From the NCBI GenBank assembly GCA_963678705.1, contig OY783210.1, positions 13,703,331-13,767,330 on the forward strand: a stretch of 64,000 bases of DNA. Direction: 5' to 3'. The DNA is from Panorpa germanica (lineage: Eukaryota > Arthropoda > Insecta > Mecoptera > Panorpidae). Of the stretch, positions 37,005 to 48,220 are shown piece by piece; within the stretch, counting starts at the first letter, position 1, and each line of letters begins with the position of its first letter. Position numbers and translations under genes: made by a program. Below the pieces are notes generated by a model, which was not told the origin of the DNA, made no database searches, and saw nothing but the letters and a program-made list of their open reading frames with translations.

Positions 37005-37489
37005 CCCAGTAAACATTTTGGAGTAAATTCTACTTGATTTCTATTACATATCATGAGTTTTTTGTATGGAACGAGTTCGTTTTCTATTCAGTCGTTCATA
37101 GGAAAGGCCCCTCTGTCTATTACCATTAAAGAAATATTTGTTGAAAAAGGATAGCATATACTTTAAGCATACTGTACTGAACAAAATACTATACAAGTAT
37201 ACAAGTGTAACGGTGAAAAATATATTTTACTTGTCTAACCGCATCTCGTTTCTCTCTCACTTTGGAATAAATGAGATGAAAGTGAACTTAAAAAAAATAT
37301 ATCCATTTGGGAAAGAAACAGAAATACTTAATGAATGATGTTGGAAAAAGAAAGAATATTATTATGAAAAAATTCTAACAACTAACACAAAATCTGTGAC
37401 AGGTAGAGAACTTGTAAAGCGTTAGAATAGAATTGTACGAGTGACTCGAACTTCACCAAATAGGGCACTTCACCAAATTGTTTACTGGG
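37005..37489 (+). mobile_element. MITE family B, long variant (485 bases)
   Basis: Both TIRs of family B are present, but the centre carries about 230 extra bases with an open frame (MLKKDSIYFKHTVLNKILYK...) at 37138-37338. Its left arm (ATTTCTATTACATATCATGA; TTCATAGGAAAGGCCCCTCT) matches the copy at 53198 better than the common form, so these two make a subfamily. The extra core could be remnant transposase DNA or an unrelated insert; I recognise no domain. Confidence 0.65.
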
Positions 37490-37743
37490 ATATGTCAACG
37501 CCATTCCTTCCCCTCTACCGGCTCTACATCTTTCTGATCATTCTAAATTCATAATTAATTATATATTTTTATCAATCTTTAAAAAACTTCTGAAACTCCT
37601 CTCCATAAATATCATCACTAAATTTTTTAAGAAAATGTTTTATTTTGTAAAGAAAATTGTAGTTGTTTGAATAGCCTTAGGTCCTGTCTTCTTCAAAGAA
37701 ATATAGTTTAGTATGTTTTTATTATTTTTTTCTATTTTATTTA

Positions 37744-38115
37744 ATTTAGAATAAGATTTTTTAATATATTTATTTTTATTTTTTAATGTTTTTGCCATTT
37801 GGCGCTACATTCTTGTGCCTTAAATCATTTATTTACATGTCATTGTGCTTAATTCAATTTTGATCCTTATTAAATCTAAACATTCTCACTCTTTCCAAAC
37901 GAAAAAAAAAGTATACTTATAAAAATAAAATCAAACCTGCTATTGCTACTGCTTCACTCATCCTGCTACTCTCCCTCCTGTTTCTACTCCGCCATTCCTT
38001 CTCTTTTCTCGTTCTTTTTCTCTATCTCCGCCATCCACCTCTTCCCTTCACTGCCTCCCTTTAATAACTGCCCAATATTCTTTTCGCTTATTACTTTTTT
38101 CTCTTTTTTGAATGT
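37744..38115 (-). pseudogene. LINE 3' end, copy 3
   Basis: Minus strand reads REEVDGGDREKEREKRRNGG-type tail and a 3' UTR AATGTAGCGCCAAATGGCAA then AAACATTAAAAAATAAAAATA. Severely 5' truncated. A shorter CT-rich relative may lie at 22987-23190. Confidence 0.6.
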
Positions 38116-38887
38116 AGTTTGTAAATTTTGAGAATAAATAGTGTAACATATAGTTAAGATCGTATGCGTACTTGCTACTTTGAAAGCAGAACCCTTTTAC
38201 AGGTAGCAGATTCAAATGGTACTTAAAAATCTAACTCATCTGCGTGAAAGTATGATGACTTGTGTATATATATGTTTTACAAAAAATTGTTAAAACTAAT
38301 TACTTCAAAAACTAAGTTTGCAGCATCTGGTGAAAGGTAGTGCCCACGGGAAGGGTTCAGCAATAGTGAATGTTAATTTTCAACCGCGAATTTGAACAAT
38401 ACTAGAATTTGATAAGAGTTTAAGACAAAACACTCTAAATAGGTTGTGTATATTTTAACCATTGTCTAATAATCACTTTTGTTTATTTGCATACCGTTCT
38501 GCTATTCGTATTTCAGCTAGATTCTAATAAACAACTATTTTCAATAGACTGCTGTATGTTACCGTGCATCTAAATGTAAATCTCAGTTTACGCATCGCTG
38601 TGCGCCATTACGGTTGCAGCCATTCGTATCATGCAAATGTCTTGTTTTCGTACGTTATGTTCTTTTATTACAATTTTGTGGTTTTAGCTTTTGAGTATGT
38701 CCCATATAAAAGAGTATGGAGGCCATTGACCGCCCGCATAGTGGCAGAAACAAATAATATTGATTTTATAAATTTACTTGTACTTTTAAAAATAAAATTG
38801 AGTAACATTTGAAACTCTTTATTAATTAAAGAGACAAAATGACTATAGAGACAATATCTCCTACAGTATTATAACTTATTAAAGAAT

Positions 38888-39519
38888 AATGGGCTTGTGT
38901 CCTTATTTTTTAGTGGTCGATTTTTCAATTGCTGATTGAAATTGATGTTAATAAATGTGTATTGGCGTGTCTATTTTATTAAATATCTAAATATTGACGG
39001 AGATATAGCAATTAAAAGTTTGAATTGTAGTTTTAGCGCTAGAAATGGTCGGCCATATTTGTATGACGTGAAATGCATTTTAACGTCAGTTATTTGTTGA
39101 GTAGGTCAAGGCTGTGGTAATGTTCTGTAGCTGTTGGTAGTCAAATAATCAAGTCAAATCAAAGGATAACAAGTTTTTATTTTATTTAACCCTGCTAAGA
39201 CAGACATAATATTGAAATTTGGTTGTTCCTTGAAATAGCTGTAAATAATATTTGATATATAAATACATATAGCAGAGATTTATGATATGTAAGGTTGGTA
39301 ACCTTACACAAGGATTGTGATGTCACATGCACGTGGAATGTGTACAACGTTGAATCCCTTTTAATAATGAAAGAGACAAAATGACTTTTTTAATTGCTAA
39401 TATCTCTTAACATATAAGGAGTTATTAAAAAATAATTGAACATTTGAGGTTCTAATAACTGACTTTATCAATATATAGTACACTTTTACAGAAATTAAGA
39501 CATAGGACACAAGCCCATT
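38888..39519 (+). mobile_element. MITE family A, copy 6
   Basis: 632-base copy with both TIRs. A 68-base fragment of family A interior (ATTAAAGAGACAAAATGACT) precedes it at about 38823, suggesting insertion next to or into an older copy. Confidence 0.85.
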
Positions 39520-40842
39520 GAGGGCATGATAAAACCAAATGCCAAAAATCACAATGGCCTGCCATTCAAAATTTTTTTGTGCACATTTAGAACAATTTTA
39601 TAGAAATTATTACATGGTTCACAATATCAGTCGATTGCTCGGGTCGTATTGGAAATAAGATCTAAAAGAAATGTATTCAAATTAATTCAGATTGAGACCA
39701 GTGCAAAAATTTAATGGTGCGAATTTTATAGCAAATGTGAGATAGAGATTTGATGCTCTCCTTCTTCTATCTTAGAATTGTCTACTATGAAACTAAATTC
39801 AAAACATGTGCCCCCTTTTTACAGTTTGGGGTTTCATTTAATAGAATTAAATTCCAACTATAAATATGAAATCAATGATTTTAATGAAAAGGAGATAATT
39901 CCATTTTCACAAGATTTTCCTATTAGCTAGTTATTACAATGGTACAATTCATTCAATTCAGAATTAAGCGGTATGCTTCACATAAGGTTTCTAACTTTAG
40001 AACATGTCACAAGCACTCTTAAAATTAAATTCAAATTTCATAATCTGCCATTCTCTATTATGCTCGCTACTTAGTAAATACATGCTTCCATGTTTTCCTA
40101 TTTTCCTCTTTTCCTTACATTTACCTAATGTACTTAAGGGAATTATTAGATTTAATTCAATTACATCATATTTTAACTGGAAAATTTAGCATAAGGTGAC
40201 AGAAGGTACATCATTTGCATTTAGAAAATGTAATTCTCTATATTACAAATGTATTTGAGTCATATCAAAGACTTCCAACTTAATATATTTTTAAATACGT
40301 TATAAGGTATTAATTTTGGGCTTGGTTATAGTAAAGACCATTTTTTTAGTTTGGAAATTTAATAATATGGAAGCTTATAATGTAAGCAATGAAATGCAAT
40401 TTTGCGTAGCTTTCTATATCATGGCCAACTCGAGTAATTATAATTTTTGTAACTGCAATGTATGATAATTACTACAAAAGTATTATATGTAAAATTAACT
40501 TTCTTATATATTTATTATTAATTAGTAAAATTTAGTTTCTTTCGGATTACGATGTCGTGTAAAATATTGTATTTGTTTCTGATAGACATTAACAGCTGGT
40601 ATATTTTAAATTTAATTAAAAAACATTATTGAAAAGTTAATTTATGAATTGAAATACAGCTGACAAAATCTTTTCCTAATTGAATGGTATGAAAACTATT
40701 AAATTATGTTTCGAATTCAATTTGATTCTATATTTAGAAACTATACATTGAAAGAATAATTAATATCCAATCAGTATGTGAAACTGTCAACGTTGATCAA
40801 CAAAGTTCTCTTTGACAAGTCATCTGCGCGTGACGTCAGTAG

Positions 40843-41061
40843 CGAGCACCAGCCAGGGTATTGCAATGCGCAGATAATGACTGGTGGATGATTTGGTTCA
40901 ATGATGTCAACGTTCAGTTATTACAAGCTTGTTTGTTTGCTGACAATGACTTCTGTAAAGCTGTAGTCGGTGATTTTATGACTGACGATTCAATGACTCA
41001 ACTATTGGAACACCTATCCACCTCTAATTGTCTATCTCGTTTACTCCATAAAGACTAATGC
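40843..41061 (+). CDS. Unrecognised ORF fragment with protein-like composition
   Basis: An open frame from the stop at 40840 to TAA/TAG-type stop at 41059-41061, about 72 codons, with no early ATG. It contains ADNDWWMIWFNDVNVQLLQ and later FCKAVVGDFMTDDSMTQLL. The tryptophan, cysteine and aspartate content and balanced base composition are unlike the AT-rich junk around it. A palindromic TGACGTCA (CRE-like) is at 40831-40838. The first Met reachable is the internal WWM. It could be an exon, a decayed transposon gene or a retrocopy; I cannot name a family. Confidence 0.25.
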
Positions 41062-41979
41062 TTGCATGAGGATCAATGGTTTTCCCTTTTGCAATTATTT
41101 GAATACTGCATTTACATTTAAAGCGTTGGTCACAATAAATCACAAACTTATTTCTGCCACTGTTACTTACAATATAATGTGCATCCGTAGATAAATAAAA
41201 ATATTTTATAGTTTCAAACTTTTAAAAGTTTAATCATTGTTTAATGTATTTAGGAGTCTGCTAGCAGGTTTCGATCAAAAAAGCGTTTTCACTGAATGAG
41301 CATTTGTAGCCTGAAGTTCCAGGGGGTGAAATTTCTCATCCCCTAACGGGTCATACCACTCGCTATTTAATACAGCCGCAGATCGGTGTCTGGTTTTCAA
41401 AGAAGGGTTTACAAATGTATTTGTAATTGTGTGTGTCGACTTGATAAATGTTTGAAAACAATCATTCGCTTCTGTGAATGTCAGGTTAAAATCAAAGGAC
41501 CGTGACCTCGAAAGGATTAAGAACCAGTGTTATAGACCAGGGATGGTAAACCAGAGCACTCGTACTTTGGTTGACATGTATGAAACTTTTCTTTTTACGC
41601 AAACGGATTACAGTAAATTTTTATTTTTTATATATTAAAATATGTCGCCTTAGCGTAGTCATAACCACTCCCATTTTGAATCTAGGATATCTAGGTCTAT
41701 TTTAAAACATATCATCATATCCTCATGGACACAAATCAAAGCAGCATTCTCACAAGTTAAATTTAGTTGATTGACGATAGTTGATGATCAAAATCGAAAC
41801 GTCACAACCTTCGAAGTCTTCGAATAGACTAACTTTACTTGCTAATAGCTCATAATTTAGATAGTTATTTAATTAGATTATTTAATTCTAATTTTTTAAA
41901 TCGATATTTCGTGTAAATTATTATCTGACGTTTACTTTTCGGTTATAATAAAGAATGCTTTTAACCAGATTTTAAAATG

Positions 41980-42605
41980 AATGGGCTTGTGTCCTCATTT
42001 TTAAGTGGTTGATTTCTCAATTGTTGCTTGAAATTGATGTTAATAAATGTGTATTGGCGTGTCTATTTTATTAAATATCTAAATGTTGACGGAGATATAC
42101 CAATTAAAAATTTGAATTGTTGTTTTAGCGCTAGAAAAGGTCGGTCATATTTGTATGACGTGAAATGCATTTTAACGTCAGTTATTTGCTGAGTAGGTCA
42201 GTCCTGTGGTAATGTTCTGTAGCTGTTGGTAGTCAAATAATCAAGTCAAGTTAAAGAATAATAAGATTTTATTTTATTTAACCCTGTTACGGCAGACATA
42301 ATATTATAATTTTATTGTTCTTTGAAATAGCTGTAAATAATATTTGATATTTGGATATATAAATACATATAGCAGAGATTTATGAGCTGTAAGGTTGGCA
42401 GCGGTTGTGATGTCACATGCATTTAGAATGTGTACAACGTTGAATCCCTTTAAAAATTAAAGACACAAAATGACTTTTTTAATTGTTAATATCTCTTGAA
42501 GTATAAGGAGTTATTAACAAATAATTGAACATTTGAGGTTCTAGTAACCAACTTTATCAATATATAGTACACTTTTATAGAAATTAAGACATAGGACACA
42601 AGCCT
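41980..42605 (+). mobile_element. MITE family A, copy 7
   Basis: 626-base copy with both TIRs (right tip GGACACAAGCCTAAT). Non-coding. Confidence 0.85.
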
Positions 42606-43787
42606 AATCTAGAACAAATGATATTCAAGTTCATGGCATGTTTTAAATATGTGTGCATTTGGAATAAGGTTCACCATGCCTGTTATGGGCAATAGAACAC
42701 AGTACGGTGCTGCCATTTATTCAGCCAACCGAATCTGACGCGTATTTCTGCGGCTAACCTTAACTTCATGATGTACATTTGATAAATAGCCGATTCTTTT
42801 ATACTTTTATGTTCTGCATGTTTATTACAACACATTGATGCATAAGTACGTCCATCAGTTTGTGTAGTAGTTTCAAAAGATAAACATGCAGACTGACTTC
42901 TAGTACAAATAGTCGCTTTGTTTGTGTAATCACATTGTTTTATTTAAAAACGTGCTTTGTTTAGAATAATATTTGTTTATAAAGTGACTTAAATGTACTG
43001 CCAATCTATTGTTAGTGACTGATTTAGTTTTTAAGTGATTTTTTAAATCTATTTTATGGATTATGGACTTAGTTCTTGTCGAACACTAGCATTCCATTTC
43101 CGGTCAAAGTTAAAATAAAAGTGCAACACGTAAGCGTCATATTAATATTGCCGTCATATATTTAGTTAAATTTTTTACATTAGAAAAACTATATTTAAAA
43201 ATAAATCATTTTGTACGAATTGCCATAAAATATATTTAGATTAGTGCGGGATCGCAATCAAAACTAAGTCGCATTTCTAAGTGCCGACTAGGGCTTCTGT
43301 ACCCAATGCGCGCTGCTCGAATTAGATAGCGCAAATTTTTTAAATATATCTTAATTATATACCTATATATATACATATTTAATATAATAGTATCGTTACT
43401 AAACAAATAAATCATAAAGTTTAGGATAATTATTCGATATAGCTACACCTTTTGTTTTGAATCTTATAAATAAACTATTGGTCTTTCGTATATTTCCTGG
43501 CGCTTTTAATATAGTAAAAACATATACAAATCACACGTAATATACCTTATATCATTTTTTATTACAAAAATAGACAGTATGTATGCTTAAAGTTGACCAA
43601 TAAATGTGACTTCTAACCTCAAATTTAAAATTTTAACTTTAACCATTAATATTGTCTTTTCTTAAATAAAAAATGGTATAATGTATATTACGTAAGATTT
43701 GTGCATGTTTTTAGTTTACAACAAATGCCATGAAATATACAAAAATGCAATAGTTTTTTTTATAAGATTCAAAACAAAAGGTGTAGC

Positions 43788-43993
43788 TATAGTTCAAATT
43801 ACAGGAGTTCGGCGGCGACTCATATTAAAACAAGTTGTAGGGTATAAACTTCCGAAGCACTGATTCACTTATTTTTCTATTATGTATATTGAAACGAATA
43901 AGATAAAATCCATTAGCGTGTTATAGATTTATACCGCTCTTATAACCTCTTTTAAGTATAAGTCGCCGCCGAACTATTTTGATTTCGAATATA
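43788..43993. mobile_element. MITE family D, complete copy
   Basis: TATAGTTCAAATTACAGGAG to CGAACTATTTTGATTTCGAATATA; internal GAAACGAATAAGATAAAATC as in other copies. Confidence 0.7.
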
Positions 43994-44103
43994 TCGAATA
44001 ATTACCAAGTTTAGAATAGATTTGCATAAAGGATTATGTATTAAAAAGGATAGTCATAGGATTATGATGTCGAGACGACCATCAGACACGTTAATAGACA
44101 AAA

Positions 44104-44235
44104 TTGAAGCAGGAGTTTGCCCTTTTTAAGAATACAAAAAAAGAAACGCTAAATTTAGGAAGGATTTATGACGGGCTATGTACTTTTAAACCAACTTCGA
44201 CGGATAATGAAAGAACATTCTCGGTGTCTACTTGG
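44104..44235 (+). pseudogene. hAT transposase dimerisation-domain remnant
   Basis: Reads LKQEFALFKNTKKETLNLGR then IYDGLCTFKPTSTDNERTFS, matching the hAT C-terminal pattern (LxxEFALFExTGxRxxNLxxLYxALCTIPPTSxxxERxFS). Upstream RRPSDTLIDK continues it with a one-base frameshift at about 44103. After FSVS homology ends and a GC-rich run begins at 44228. Confidence 0.65.
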
Positions 44236-44290
44236 GTTCGGGTTTATTACCCGGCGGATTCGGATCTGGGTCGGGACGGGTACAGAAGCC
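44228..44290. repeat. GC-rich GGGTTCGGG/CCCGG tract
   Basis: TTGGGTTCGGGTTTATTACC followed by CGGATTCGGATCTGGGTCGG is far more GC-rich than its surroundings, with several GGGT/ACCC units. Origin unknown; it may belong to the hAT element. Confidence 0.4.
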
Positions 44291-45704
44291 TTAATTAAGA
44301 CATACTAAACAGCTTCTTTAGCATACTAAACCTTTCTATCGACACTACAGGTAGCGTTTTCAAAAATCTACCGGTGTTATTCACTACCCTTACTCAAAAT
44401 AGGCATGTATATTCTTCAGGCATATATTTGACTACTAAAGTAGACAATCGGCATATTTATTATTCTTAAATTACTTATTATATTGGTTTATAACTGTGGC
44501 ATTGTTCCCTAAACCACGAGGCGCCCTTGGTATTTACCTCACAGCTAATAGTTAATTATTTAATACTGCTACAAGTACTTCAAATAATACTATTACAGTT
44601 TTCAACATAATTTTATCTTTAGATCAATAAATATTTTGCTAATGTCTACGAAAACTAAAATTGAAATAGTCAGTATATTACGCCTGCTGTAACGGGTTAA
44701 AACTGAATTGAATTTAATCTTTTTGTGATAAATTAAGAATTTAATTTATAGATTAAAATTATTTTGATATAGAAGTGATACAATATGTATGTGTGTGATA
44801 TATGCAAATATTTCATTGTGTGGGTGTATTCTAAGAATAATAAATTCTGATTAATTTTGTGAATTCATTAATATTCGAAGTTGTATTTATGTTTTGAAAT
44901 GATTACTCGCAAAGGATTAGGGGTAAATTGATCCAAATAAGTAAATATACACTATGAAAAACATACAGTAAAAAATACAACGTTGCTATAATAGTTTTAA
45001 TAAAGTCATTTTTATATTTTACATAGAAGTGTTTGCAATAAATCCATCATTCCACTCAGGTACTATGCTTACATAGTAATTTTTACTGTATAACTATTAT
45101 TCATAGTGCTTTTTTTTTGTAAAATTCTTTACTTACAAAAATCGTTAATAATTAATTAATATTTTGATATAATTTTAAATTCATTTTTTGTTTGTTTAAA
45201 TATCTATTTGAGTGCAACAACTTTTGATAGTTATTACTATTTACAACACATAATATAGTTTATAAATATGAGTATGGGTATTAAAAATATCGATATTATT
45301 ATTGAATCGATATCGATTTATTGAAAAGACGATGAGCTTTTTAGATTTTCTCAACTCAACTCAAATATTTGTTTATAATATTCAGCATATAACAATTTTG
45401 TTTGTGCTATGTCTACTTGGAGCATTGAAGAATAATATGCTTTACTGTTAGTGGTTCTATTTTAACTAATTAGGTATGAGTAAGATTAGTATGACCCATC
45501 ATAAGTCTATATATGACTACTTCCAGCTTTCTATTTAATCCGAATGGTAACTCTTGTTTGCAAATTGCTATAATTCATTTTTAAAGTACATATTTGTAAT
45601 AAATTCTTTTCATATTTATAATACAGGTAAACTTGTTTTAGTAGAAACATTAGTAAAAATCAATCTACAGGATTTCATAAAATTCAAATATGATATTAAC
45701 ATAA

Positions 45705-45811
45705 CCCAGTAAACAATTTGGTGAAGTGTCCCTTTTTGTGACGTTTCTATTACTATTTCACTTCAATTATAGTTCGCATCAACTCTATCTTCAAGGTTCT
45801 GGTTCTGGGAC
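45705..45811 (-). mobile_element. MITE family B, left part of an interrupted copy
   Basis: Starts CCCAGTAAACAATTTGGTG and runs to the middle of the element, where the complete copy at 45812-46051 begins. The missing part continues at 46052. Confidence 0.7.
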
Positions 45812-46051
45812 TCCAGTAAACATTTGGTGAAGTGCCCTATTTTGTGACGTTTCTATCACTATTTCACTTCAATTATAGTTCGCAACAACTTTATCTTCAT
45901 TTGTATTCCGACAGGTGGAGTGGTTCTGTCGTCTGTAGCCGATAAATATGAAGAATTGTGAGAAACTGAACTATAAATGAACTCTTTCATGACCTAAAAA
46001 TCATACGCATCTCCAATATGATGTCAAAGTGACTCCAAAATGTTTACTGGG
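45812..46051 (-). mobile_element. MITE family B, complete copy nested in an older one
   Basis: 240 bases with both ends (CCAGTAAACATTTGGTG, CCAAAATGTTTACTGGG), sitting between the two halves of another B element. Confidence 0.75.
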
Positions 46052-46171
46052 GTGGTTTCGTTATTTGTAGCCGATAAAATAGACATTTCATATGAAGGAC
46101 TGTGTGAAACTGAACTGTAAATGAACTCTTTCATGACAAAAAGTCCAAAATGCTTCTAAATGTTTACTGGG
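46052..46171 (-). mobile_element. MITE family B, right part of the interrupted copy
   Basis: Begins mid-element (TGGTTTCGTTATTTGTAGCC) and ends at AAATGTTTACTGGG, complementing 45705-45811. Confidence 0.7.
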
Positions 46172-46904
46172 AAATATTTTTAATTTAATTTATTGTTTTG
46201 TACACCTCTTGTTTTGATCACGGAATATTTAATATACAGGAAACCTATAAAGTAAAAAATGCGGCATTTCAGCGTACATCTCAAGAACGGTTCGATAGAT
46301 TTTTTGTGCAATAGTGATATATTGTAAAGTGATACACTAGAAATATTTTAACTATTTTTCTTGCTGAATAACTTTAAACAAATATATTTTAGGGTAATAT
46401 ACGAAAAGTTTCCTTTACATACCAAACGAACTAGACAACAAATATTTATAATGTATGCAAAATTGCAAACTTTCCATTGTATTAGGTTCTAAATAATGAT
46501 AGCGGAGGAATTTTAATTTGAGAATAATTATCTGTTTCAAAATCGCTGAATGTATTAGAACATTGAATACATTATCAGCAAATACACTAAATGTACTTAA
46601 CATATTGAAAGATAGTATCATTAAATGTACACTCGCACAGTTTTTTAATATTTTTTGTAACTTATGTTAACCGCCTGTTGAAACTATTACCATTAACTAT
46701 GCATCCACTTCCTGTGATTCATTTGTGTTTGTATTCTGCTTGTCAGACTGCTATTGGTAGCCACTGAACTTGAACTTGTATAAATTAAATGTACGAATTT
46801 ATTTGTGTATTAGAATGTTTCTAATACTCTCATTAGTAAAATATCTATGACTAAACTAAGCAACTAAAACGTTTTCAAATTTTAGAAACCATTTAAACTT
46901 AAGC

Positions 46905-47425
46905 TTCATTCCTACTCACTGTTTTGATATTTAATTTACTGTTTTTATTTAATATTGTAATATCGAGTTCAGGTTCTCGTTTAATTATTCATTTTCACAC
47001 TTGTGTTTTAATTTAAGTTTAATTAATTTAGTTGGTGCGTATGCATCGTTAGTAATATAAATTTTGACAGTTCGACAAAGTTGTATGTGAAATAATTAAA
47101 ATTGCTATTTTTAATAACAATTAGTAATACACATTGTTTTCACTTCTATATTTAAAAAAAATTAACATTAAACTTCTTTTAAAAGTAAATCTTACTGCAT
47201 TTTGATAGATGGTCACATTTTGGAGGTTATAATATAATATAGTTTTTCTAAATTTAATATTTTTAATTTAAAACATTAGACCTTACAAGGTTCTAAAAAA
47301 CTAAGAAAACTTAAAAAATAAATTAAATTAAAAATGGTACTGTGAATCACTACGCGTATTGCCATGTGCTAAACAATTTAAATTAAATACAAAATTAAAC
47401 TAAAACAGTGAGTGCGAATGATACT
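46905..47425 (+). mobile_element. MITE family C, copy 3
   Basis: Complete copy, TTCATTCCTACTCACTGTTT to AAAACAGTGAGTGCGAATGA. A TTTAAACTT motif lies just outside each end, a possible target duplication or extended end. Confidence 0.8.
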
Positions 47426-47437
47426 TTAAACTTTGAT

Positions 47438-47650
47438 ACTTAATATACGTTATTATTTCATATTTTAATCTAGATTCCTGATTTTCCTATTCATGTTTTA
47501 ATTTGGGTTTAGTTAATTTAATTGGAGCGCATGCTTGTTTAGTAATATAAATTTGAACAATATTGAATATGAAATAAATAAAATTGCTCTCTTTAATAAC
47601 AATTAGTTATAAAAATTATTTATACATACTTGTTTATTTTTGACAAAGTA
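47438..47650 (+). mobile_element. MITE family C, partial copy 4
   Basis: Directly follows the complete copy at 46905 in the same orientation; shares ATATTTTAATCTAGATTCC and GTTTAGTTAATTTAATTGGA, then decays. Confidence 0.65.
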
Positions 47651-48006
47651 TAAAACGCATATTTTCTTTGAAGCCGGCTCCAAAGAACTTTGACGTTTTC
47701 GATTTTTTTTATACACGTAATCTTGTATTAATTTAATATGTGGTACCACTGACTACATTACTACTGTTGGAGTCATCGACTAATTTTAGTTCATAGAAGA
47801 TCAAATCAAGTGGTGTCGCTAAAAGCGGTTTTTTTTAAAGTGTAACCATCTTCATTCCCTTCTTATGTTGAGTCACCGAGAATTTTAGTTCACAGTTATA
47901 AAGTGATGTCGCTAAAAGCAGTTTTTCAGTATCGATGGATTTTATTTTAAGTGAGAGTCACTTGTGTTAGCTTACCCTTAGATTTAGTCTTTCTTGAGTC
48001 ATACTA

Positions 48007-48150
48007 CAAAGAGGTTATAAGAGCCTAAGTCTAAGACATGTGACAATTTTAAGATTTTAAAAAATCTTTATTATAAAAACATTAGTGACACAGTGCGTGA
48101 TCAATGTATCGTAGATTTATACGGCACAACTTGTTTTAACTTGTGAATTC
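48007..48150. mobile_element. Degraded MITE family D next to the alternative first exon
   Basis: Recognisable arms AAAGAGGTTATAAGAGCC and GTAGATTTATACGGCACAACTTGTTTTAA, with the middle diverged. It ends 33 bases before the ATG at 48184. Confidence 0.45.
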
Positions 48151-48183
48151 AATTAAAGCTAGCAGTCAGTGTATTTAAAAAAA

Positions 48184-48220
48184 ATGGGTTCCTCTTCGTC
48201 GCGTCAGTATAAAGTTAAAG
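48184..48220 (+). CDS. Svil: Probable alternative first exon, MGSSSSRQYKVK (N-myristoylation signal)
   Basis: ATG at 48184 encodes MGSSSSRQYKVK and ends at AAAG|GTAAAA in phase 1, the phase required by exon 7 (51167). The joined codon is GAA, giving ...YKVK-E-HNDVRRHRMSLKSS. Gly2 with Ser at position 6 and a basic residue at 7 fits the N-myristoyltransferase consensus, so a product from this start could be lipid-anchored. A TCAGT initiator-like box sits at 48166-48170, which would give a very short leader. The exon lies 2.9 kb before exon 7, the usual place for an internal promoter. The same product would lack exons 1-6, including the RIAKYKEERRKQL helix. Linkage to Svil is inferred from position and phase. 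Confidence 0.5.

Larger units (their letters stand above)
34651..48183. other. Intron 6, middle, outside the listed elements
   Basis: Between the elements the DNA is AT-rich with no supported gene. 38564-38812 has an 82-codon frame with no recognised family. 39520-40840, 42606-43787 and 44291-45704 contain nothing I can name. Confidence 0.4.
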
